This document shows, piece by piece, positions 58,144 through 64,000 of a stretch of DNA of 64,000 nt. Position numbers and translations under genes: made by a program. The first letter of the stretch is position 1. Each line of letters begins with the position of its first letter. A model generated the notes under the pieces. It was not told where the DNA came from. It was given only the letters and a program-made list of their open reading frames with translations, and ran no database searches. This stretch comes from CANJIV01 sp046330225 (GTDB lineage: Bacteria; Actinomycetota; Thermoleophilia; Solirubrobacterales; Solirubrobacteraceae): assembly GCA_046330225.1 (NCBI GenBank), contig JAXLTD010000002.1, positions 62,001 through 126,000 on the forward strand, given 5' to 3'.

Positions 58144-59415
58144 ATGGGCAAGGTCGTCAAGCTCGAAGCCCAGGACAAGGACCGTCCTTCGTCAGGCCGG
58201 ACCGCGTCGCGGCGCCGGCGGCGGTCCAAGACGGCCCTCGTCCTCGGCGGCGGGGGCTTCACCGGGGGCGTGTACGAGATCGGCGCGCTGCGCGCGCTGG
58301 ACCTCCTCTCCGTCAACCGGACCGTCAACCAGTTCGACGTCTACGTGGGGACGAGCGCCGGGTCGTTCGTCGCGGCGCTGACGGCCAACGGCGTCACCCC
58401 CGAGGAGATGATGCGGGTCGTCAACCGCCAGGCGCCGTCGCCCTTCCGTGACGTCGACCTCGGGCAGCTGCTGCGGCCAAACGCCCTGGAGTTCCTGGCC
58501 TCCGCGCTCCGGATGCCCGTCCGCGGCGCGAAGGTCGCGCGCACCATCCTCGGCAACCTGAGCCAGCACTCGCTCATGGACATCGCGGTCGGCTTGGCCG
58601 AGGTGCTCCCGAACGGCCTCTACACGGGCTCGGGCATCGAGGACTACGTCCGGACCGTCCTGTCCGACCCCGATCGTTGCGACGACTTCCGCCTGCTCGA
58701 GAACGAGCTGTACCTCGCCGCCACCGACCTCGACACATGCGAGCGGATCGTGTTCGGGGCGGACGAATGGGATGACGTCCCGATCTCCACCGCGGTGCGG
58801 GCGTCGACCGCGCTGCCGATGGTCTACAGCCCGGTCGAGGTGAAGGGCCGCGAGCTCGTCGACGGCGGGATCGTCTCGACGACGAACGTCGACATCGCCG
58901 TCGAGGCGGGCGCCAAGTTCGTCATCGTCGTCAACCCGCTCGTGCCCTACGTCAACGATTTCAGCAAGACCGTCAGCACCCTCACCGGCTCCCGGCCCCG
59001 CCGGGTTTCGGACATGGGCTTTGCCCAGATCGGGTACCAGACGTTCAAGCTGCTGGCCTACCAGCGGCTGCACGAGCTGGCCCGCCAGTGGGAGTCCCGC
59101 TATCCCGGCGTGGACATCGTGCTGATCGAGCCCGAGCCCAACGACGAGCTCATGTTCACGACGTCGGTGATGAACTTCGCGGCCCGGGTCGACATCGCCC
59201 GCCACGGCTTCCAGTCGGTCACGATGAAGCTCGCCCAGGACTACGACCACTTCAAGGAGATCTCCGGCCGCCACGGCATCGAGATCTCCGCCACCCGGGT
59301 CCGGAAGGTCGTCAAGCACTTCTCCGCCGAGCGGGAGCGCACGCGCGCCTGGCGCAAGATCCTCGAGCAGACGACCGGCACCCTCCTGCGCCAGTCCGCG
59401 CAAGAGCCCAGCTGA
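58144..59415 (+). CDS. Patatin-like phospholipase
   Basis: 423 residues from ATG 58144. The oxyanion loop is GGGGFTGG (35-42), the nucleophile Ser71 lies in GTSAG (69-73), and the catalytic Asp240 is in VDGG. These make a complete Ser-Asp dyad. An Arg-rich stretch (ASRRRRRSKT) precedes the fold and may bind phosphate or membranes. No signal peptide, so it acts inside the cell, likely on phospholipids or acyl esters. Divergent from dacB; a lipid role fits the acyl-CoA synthetase downstream on the other strand. Confidence 0.88.
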   Translation: MGKVVKLEAQDKDRPSSGRTASRRRRRSKTALVLGGGGFTGGVYEIGALRALDLLSVNRTVNQFDVYVGTSAGSFVAALTANGVTPEEMMRVVNRQAPSPFRDVDLGQLLRPNALEFLASALRMPVRGAKVARTILGNLSQHSLMDIAVGLAEVLPNGLYTGSGIEDYVRTVLSDPDRCDDFRLLENELYLAATDLDTCERIVFGADEWDDVPISTAVRASTALPMVYSPVEVKGRELVDGGIVSTTNVDIAVEAGAKFVIVVNPLVPYVNDFSKTVSTLTGSRPRRVSDMGFAQIGYQTFKLLAYQRLHELARQWESRYPGVDIVLIEPEPNDELMFTTSVMNFAARVDIARHGFQSVTMKLAQDYDHFKEISGRHGIEISATRVRKVVKHFSAERERTRAWRKILEQTTGTLLRQSAQEPS

Positions 59416-59430
59416 CGGGGCGGCCGGCGG

Positions 59431-60534
59431 CTACCCGAGGGCCTGGCGCAGGGCGTCGAGCAGGCGGTCGGTCGCCGGCCCGCTCTGCACTGTGACCCGC
59501 ACGCGCGTGTCGTCGCCGAGGTCGCCGCCCTGGGCGACGATGACGCCGCTGCGGCCGAGGCGGGCGGCCAGCTCGGGGGCGGTCAGCCCGGCAGCGCCGA
59601 GCCACAGCGAGTTCGTCTGGCTCGGCGGGGCGTCCGCCGGCAGGTCGTGGAGGGCGTCGAGGATCCGGCGGCGTTCCGCGGCGACTTGGGCGCGGCGGGC
59701 GGCCACCTGCGGCCCGCACACCCGCAGCGCCTCGAGCATCCCGGCGGCCACGGGGTCGGCCAGCCCGCCGGGCGGCATCATCCGCGCCAGCAGCGGCGGC
59801 GTCTGCTCGCCGCCGAGCGCCCAGCCGGCCCGCAGGCCGGCGAGGCCGTAGGCCTTCGACAGCGTGCGCACGAGGACGAGCCGGGGGTGGTCGTCGAGCA
59901 GGGCCAGCGTCGCGTCGGGGTCCTCGGCGTCGACGAAGTCCACGAGCGCCTCGTCGATCACCGGCGTCACGTGCTCCGGCAGGGCGCCGGCCAGGCGGCC
60001 GAGGTCGTCGGCGGAGAGGCGCGCGCCGGTCGGATCGGACGGGCTGGCGACGAGGAGCAGGCGGGTGCGCGGCGTGACGGCGGCCAGGAGCGCGTCCGGG
60101 TCCAGCGCGGGGACCGCGACGGGGGTCGCGCCGTGACGGGCCGCGAGCGCGGGGTGCAGCGGATAGCCCGGCCAGACCGTGAGGAGCTCGTCGCCGGGAG
60201 CCAGCAGGGCGGCGGCGGCCGCGTCGAGGAGGCCGGAGGCGCCGGCCCCCACCGCGACCCGGTCGGGCTCGAGCCCGGTCCGGCGGCCGAGCGCCTCGCG
60301 CAGTTCCGCCGCGCCGGCCTGGGGGGCGCGGTTGATCCCGCGCCGGGTCGCGTAGGTGACCGCCGAGACGACCTCCGGATGCGGCATCTCGTGCCAGGTG
60401 GTGCGGGCGAGATCGAGGGGCTCCACCTTGGCCAGGGCGAGCCGGCGGCGCTCCTCGGCGCGGGCGCGCAGCTGTTCGGACACCTCGTCGTCGGACATGC
60501 CCTCGAACTGCTTGTAGTAGTCGAGGAGCCCCAT
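59431..60534 (-). CDS. PLP-dependent aminotransferase, class I/II (HisC-like)
   Basis: 367 residues. GAGASGLLDAAAAALLAPGDELL binds the cofactor phosphate, Asp194 is in TPVIDEALVDF, and the Schiff-base Lys227 in VRTLSKAYGLAGLRAGW. The usual NPxNPTG loop reads SPSDPTG, with Asp167 where the conserved Asn normally holds the PLP O3'. Histidinol-phosphate aminotransferase-like fold, but the changed Asn and the N-terminal extension (MGLLDYYKQFEGMSDDEVSE, about 40 residues) suggest another substrate. It lies just downstream of a small membrane gene on the same strand. Confidence 0.8.
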   Translation of the reverse strand: MGLLDYYKQFEGMSDDEVSEQLRARAEERRRLALAKVEPLDLARTTWHEMPHPEVVSAVTYATRRGINRAPQAGAAELREALGRRTGLEPDRVAVGAGASGLLDAAAAALLAPGDELLTVWPGYPLHPALAARHGATPVAVPALDPDALLAAVTPRTRLLLVASPSDPTGARLSADDLGRLAGALPEHVTPVIDEALVDFVDAEDPDATLALLDDHPRLVLVRTLSKAYGLAGLRAGWALGGEQTPPLLARMMPPGGLADPVAAGMLEALRVCGPQVAARRAQVAAERRRILDALHDLPADAPPSQTNSLWLGAAGLTAPELAARLGRSGVIVAQGGDLGDDTRVRVTVQSGPATDRLLDALRQALG

Positions 60535-60544
60535 CGCGCTGCGG

Positions 60545-61018
60545 CTAGACCGTCGGGGCCAGGCTCGGCCCGAGGCCGTGGATGAAGATGAGATAGATCG
60601 TGAAGAGGACGGTGCCCACGCCGCAGGTCACGACGAAGATCCGCCCGAGCATCCCGGTGCGCTGGTCGAACCCGGCCGCCCGCCGCACCAGGATCCAGGC
60701 GGCGTCGAGCCGCTTGAGGACGACCAGCCCGAGCAGGAGGCTGGCGAGCAGGCCCGCGAACCCGACGGCGAGCGCGGCGCCGATGCTGTCGGTGAGGTAC
60801 TGGACCTGCGAGGCGATCCACAGCCAGGCCACCGGCAGCGGCCCCCAGAACGTGAGGTTGATGAGGACTTCGAGGGCCACGATCCCGCGGGCCAGCCACG
60901 TGTCGGCGCGCCGCCGGCGCTCGCCGGCGTGCTCGGGCAGGGCCCGGTACTTCACGGGCCGGGTGCCGGGGCGGCGCCCGACGAAGAGGCCGCCGTTGTC
61001 GGTCGGATCGGTCTTCAC
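60545..61018 (-). CDS. Small membrane protein, unknown
   Basis: 157 residues. A polar N-terminus of about 40 residues (MKTDPTDNGGLFVGRRPGTR at the start) is followed by three hydrophobic segments, about 42-70, 77-100 and 126-150. No family is recognised. It lies 25 nt after the acyl-CoA synthetase stop and 10 nt before the aminotransferase start, so the three may form one minus-strand unit. Confidence 0.7.
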   Translation of the reverse strand: MKTDPTDNGGLFVGRRPGTRPVKYRALPEHAGERRRRADTWLARGIVALEVLINLTFWGPLPVAWLWIASQVQYLTDSIGAALAVGFAGLLASLLLGLVVLKRLDAAWILVRRAAGFDQRTGMLGRIFVVTCGVGTVLFTIYLIFIHGLGPSLAPTV

Positions 61019-61043
61019 GAGCTGGCGGGCTGCGCCCGCCCGG

Positions 61044-62867
61044 TCACGAGCTGTACAGGCCGTCGAAGATCGACTCGTACTTCTCGTTGACCACGTTGCG
61101 CTTGACCTTCAGCGTCGGGGTCAGCTCGCCCGTCTCCTGCGAGAGGTCGTGGTCGAGGATGGCGAACTTCTTGACCTGCTCGACCTGCGCGTACTTCTCG
61201 TTGGCCTTGTCGAGCACCTCCTGCACGAGCGCGTGGACCTTCGGCTCGTTCGCCAGCGACGGGATGTCCTCGGGCAGCCCGTTCTCGCGGGCGAACTGCA
61301 CGATCTCCTCGGGGTCGAGCGTGACGAGCGCGACGGGGTAGGGACGCCGGTCGCCGTACATGACGGCCTGGGAGATCCAGCGGCTCTGCTTGAGGTCGTT
61401 CTCGAGGTTCGCCGGCGTGAGGTTCTTCCCGCCGGCCGTGATGATGATGTCCTTCTTGCGGCCGGTGATCTTGACGTAGCCCTCGTCGTCGACCGAACCG
61501 AGGTCGCCGGTGTGAAGCCAGCCGTCCTCGACGGCGCCGAAGCTCGCGTCGTCGTTCTTGTAGTAGCCCTGGAAGATGTTGGCGCCCTTGATCAGGATCT
61601 CGCCGTCGTCGGCGATCTTGACCTCGCAGCCGGGCAGCGCCCGGCCCACGGTGCCGAACTTGTGGTGCTCGATCGTCGAATACGTGGCGACCGTCGCGGT
61701 CTCGGTCATCCCATAGCCCTCGAGCACCGGCACGCCGGCGGCGTAGAAGAACCGCAGGATCTCGGGGGCGATCGGCGCGGCGCCGGTCACGGCCTGGCGC
61801 AGCTGGCCGCCGAACAGGTTGCGCACGTTCTCGAAGACGGCGGTGTCGGCCTCGCGGAAGGGCTTCTCGAGCTCCGGCGGCACGTGCTCGCCGGCCACGA
61901 GGTGATCGCGGGCCTGGACGCCGACGTCGACCATCGCCTCGAAGTGCTGCTGGGCGTCGTCGCCGTAGCGCTCCTTGAACGTCGCCAGGATCTGCGTCGA
62001 GGCGAGCGTGTAGAGCTTCTCGAAGATGCGCGGCACCGACGGGAAGTACGTCGGCTTGGTCTCCATGAGCTCGGGGATGATCTTCTGGGGGTCGCCGGTC
62101 CAGTAGCTGATCGTGCCGCCGAGGTCGTAGGAGAGGAGCTGGATCAGGAGCGCAAAGGCGTGGGCAAGGGGGAGGAACAGGTACGTGGCCTCGCCCTCGT
62201 TGAGGACCTCGAGCGTCTCGCACATGTTCAGCACGCTGCGGTAGTTGCCGTGCGTGAGGACGCAGCCCTTCGGGGGGCCGGTCGTGCCGGAGGTGTAGAT
62301 GAAGGTGAAGGGGTCGTCGGGCGTGATCGCCGCGGCCCGGGCCTCGAGCTCGAGCTCCTCGCGCGCGCGGCCCCGCTCGCGGACCTCGTCGAGGGGGATC
62401 GCGTCGGCCACGTCGCCGGCGGGGTCGATCACGACGATCGTGCGCAGGCTGGGAAGGCGGTCGCGGACCTCGACGATCTTGGCCACCTGCGCGGCGTCCT
62501 CGCAGACGATCGCGACGGCCTCGGAGTTGCCGGCGACCCACTCGCACTCCTCGGGCGAGTTCGTGGGGTAGATGGGCACGACGACGGCCCCCGCCGTCGA
62601 GATCGCGAAGTCGACGTAGGACCACTCCGGGCGCGTGTTGCAGAGGATGCAGACTCGTTCGCCGGAGTGGATGTCCAGTGCGATCAGCCCGCGGCCGATC
62701 TCCGAGACGATCTCGCCGACCTCCGCGTAGGTCACCGAAACCCAGTCGTCACCGACCTTCTGCTGCAGCGCCGGCGTGTCCGCGTGCTTCTTGGCCGCCA
62801 GCAGCAGCAGGTCGGCAATCGTCTTGGATCCGGTCGAGCCTCCGGCCGGTGCGCTGGCTGCTTCCAT
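61044..62867 (-). CDS. Long-chain fatty-acid--CoA ligase (AMP-forming)
   Basis: 607 residues, FadD15/ACSL type. The P-loop is TFIYTSGTTGPPKGCVLTHG, the adenine motif is GYGMTETATVA, and the hinge and core A8 region is GDLGSVDDEGYVKITGRKKD followed by IIITAGGKNLTPANLEN. It activates long-chain fatty acids to acyl-CoA, for degradation or lipid synthesis. GGAGGGGGA precedes ATG 62867. A GC-rich hairpin and TAGAAT element lie between it and the transporter gene upstream. Confidence 0.93.
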   Translation of the reverse strand: MEAASAPAGGSTGSKTIADLLLLAAKKHADTPALQQKVGDDWVSVTYAEVGEIVSEIGRGLIALDIHSGERVCILCNTRPEWSYVDFAISTAGAVVVPIYPTNSPEECEWVAGNSEAVAIVCEDAAQVAKIVEVRDRLPSLRTIVVIDPAGDVADAIPLDEVRERGRAREELELEARAAAITPDDPFTFIYTSGTTGPPKGCVLTHGNYRSVLNMCETLEVLNEGEATYLFLPLAHAFALLIQLLSYDLGGTISYWTGDPQKIIPELMETKPTYFPSVPRIFEKLYTLASTQILATFKERYGDDAQQHFEAMVDVGVQARDHLVAGEHVPPELEKPFREADTAVFENVRNLFGGQLRQAVTGAAPIAPEILRFFYAAGVPVLEGYGMTETATVATYSTIEHHKFGTVGRALPGCEVKIADDGEILIKGANIFQGYYKNDDASFGAVEDGWLHTGDLGSVDDEGYVKITGRKKDIIITAGGKNLTPANLENDLKQSRWISQAVMYGDRRPYPVALVTLDPEEIVQFARENGLPEDIPSLANEPKVHALVQEVLDKANEKYAQVEQVKKFAILDHDLSQETGELTPTLKVKRNVVNEKYESIFDGLYSS

Positions 62868-62921
62868 GATTCCCCCTCCGTTGTTGCGTCGTCGAGCCCC
62901 GCGGGCACGCGCCCGCGGGCG

Positions 62922-62927
62922 ATTCTA
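62922..62927 (-). promoter_or_regulatory. Candidate -10 (TAGAAT) for the acyl-CoA synthetase
   Basis: On the minus strand TAGAAT is followed by a CCCGCGGG-type inverted repeat and then the GGAGGGGGA ribosome-binding site. The leader would be about 50 nt. It suggests that the ligase has a promoter separate from the transporter gene 80 nt upstream. Confidence 0.4.
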
Positions 62928-62947
62928 CGGGAGCGGGGCCAAACGGA

Positions 62948-64000
62948 TCAGTCGTGCGCGTGGAACACCGGCGCCGTGTCCTCCCACTCGGACGCCGGCT
63001 CGTCGCGCGCCCACTGCTCCTGGATCTCCTCCAGGGACCGGCCGCGCGTCTCGGGGACGTAGCGCCAGACGAAGATGTAGGCGAACACGCACATGAGCGC
63101 GAGCACGAAGAACGTCGCGGCTTCGCCGATCTCGTTCACGACGGTGAGGAAGAACTGCGTGACGAGGAACGCGGCGCCCCAGTTCACCGCGGTGGCCAGC
63201 GAGACGGCCCGGCCGCGGACCCGGCTGGGGAAGATCTCGGAGATGATCGTCCAGACGACGGGGCCCAGCGAAAACGCGAAGGACGCGATGAACACGACGA
63301 GCGCGACCATCGTGACGATGCCCGCCAGCGACGCGCCGGCGCCGGTGTCGGTCGTGCCGGTCGTGGCGAAGCCGATGCCCACCGCGGTCAATGAGACGAA
63401 CATGCCCACGAGCCCGGCGAACAGCAGCGGCCGGCGCCCGAAGCGGTCGACGTACGCCACGGCGATGAACGTGGCGAGCACGTTGACCAGGCCCACGCAG
63501 TAGAGCGTCGCCGTCGTCTGCTGATTGGTGCTCGTGAGGCCAGCGCGGTCGAAGATCTCGTTCGCGTAGTAGATGATCGCGTTGATCCCGGTGATCTGCT
63601 GGAAGATCGAGAGGCCGACGCCGACGACCAGCGCCTTGCGCATCCGCGGGCTGAACACCTCGCGCCAGCTCGCCTCGCCGCCTTCCGCCTCGGTCGCGAT
63701 CTGGGCCTCGACTGCGGCGAGTTCCGCGTCGACCTTGTCCGGCGGCGTCACGTGGGCGAGCGCGTCGCGTGCCTCCGTCTTGCGGCCCATCTTCGCGAGC
63801 CAGCGGGCCGACTCGGGGACGAGGAACACGCCGATCATCAGGAGCGCGCCCGGCACGACGGCCAGGAGGAACATCGTCCGCCAGGCGCCGCTCTCGGTCA
63901 GCGCGTCGTCGACGAGGTAGGCGACGAAGATCCCGAACGTGATCGCGAGCTGGTAGCTGGACACCATCCGCCCGCGCCACTTCTGCGGGGCCATCTCGGC
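62948..64000 (-). CDS. Sugar-porter MFS transporter (partial, N-terminus outside the window)
   Basis: The frame runs off the window's right edge; 350 residues are visible. FGRRPLL between helices, PESARWLAKMGRK at the middle of the protein, and PETRGRSLEEIQEQW near the C-terminus are the sugar-porter signatures. About eight membrane helices remain. GINAIIYYANEIF, following QQITG, is the sugar-contact segment found in xylose and glucose proton symporters (XylE, GlcP). It may be a second sugar uptake route, though it is 50 kb from the pentose locus. Confidence 0.9.
   Translation of the reverse strand, partial: AEMAPQKWRGRMVSSYQLAITFGIFVAYLVDDALTESGAWRTMFLLAVVPGALLMIGVFLVPESARWLAKMGRKTEARDALAHVTPPDKVDAELAAVEAQIATEAEGGEASWREVFSPRMRKALVVGVGLSIFQQITGINAIIYYANEIFDRAGLTSTNQQTTATLYCVGLVNVLATFIAVAYVDRFGRRPLLFAGLVGMFVSLTAVGIGFATTGTTDTGAGASLAGIVTMVALVVFIASFAFSLGPVVWTIISEIFPSRVRGRAVSLATAVNWGAAFLVTQFFLTVVNEIGEAATFFVLALMCVFAYIFVWRYVPETRGRSLEEIQEQWARDEPASEWEDTAPVFHAHD

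Overview
The window is about 70% G+C and almost wholly coding. It comes from a high-GC actinobacterium. RpoB and RpoC carry actinobacterial-type sequence, including a charged helical insertion in the beta' N-terminal part. S4, S14 and L36 are the zinc-binding forms, and GTG or TTG starts are common. Gene order, Ala/Glu-rich tails on ribosomal proteins and the overall style suggest a deep-branching class such as Thermoleophilia (Solirubrobacterales-like). That placement is an inference from style, not a database result.

Layout. 1-2715: end of nusG, then rplK-rplA and rplJ-rplL, closed by a strong hairpin. 2754-13725: a HAD phosphatase followed by a pentose (most likely D-xylose) locus: ROK regulator, lipoprotein binding protein, ABC ATPase, permease, SDR, two Gfo/Idh/MocA oxidoreductases (one divergent), a xylose-isomerase-like TIM barrel and xylulokinase. 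13947-21969: rpoB-rpoC. 22027-25789 (minus): response regulator, histidine kinase, PepSY-type exported protein, lipoprotein and a small HAD protein. 25942-31192: a DMT-type membrane protein, then an omega-aminotransferase / PucR regulator / alanine dehydrogenase module. 31265-52811: the str-S10-spc-alpha superoperon (rpsL to rplQ), with a 1 kb non-operonic insert between rpsG and fusA. 53073-56702: truA, surE, ligA. 56708-64000: D-Ala-D-Ala carboxypeptidase, patatin-like phospholipase, PLP aminotransferase, a small membrane protein, long-chain acyl-CoA synthetase and a truncated sugar MFS transporter.

How the parts work together. The core is ribosome and RNA polymerase synthesis, with tight ATGA, GTGA and TGATG overlaps implying translational coupling. 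Many transcription units are preceded by a GCTAnnnT element 6-12 nt before the start codon, which suggests leaderless or nearly leaderless mRNAs. The pentose locus would import sugar (XylF/G/H), isomerise it and phosphorylate it to xylulose 5-phosphate. The aminotransferase and alanine dehydrogenase would share the alanine/pyruvate pair.

Most notable: (i) a candidate attenuator ahead of fusA, with mutually exclusive antiterminator and terminator stems and a 6-codon upstream ORF; (ii) a 71-bp perfect tandem duplication after rpsG; (iii) S3 and L16 in one uninterrupted frame, apparently through two frame slips in a GC-rich S3 tail; (iv) long Ala/Glu-rich extensions on L10, L22, S17 and L5; (v) altered residues in the rifampicin pocket and a large insertion in RpoB; (vi) no infA between map and rpmJ. 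I saw no CRISPR array, insertion sequence, rRNA or tRNA gene.
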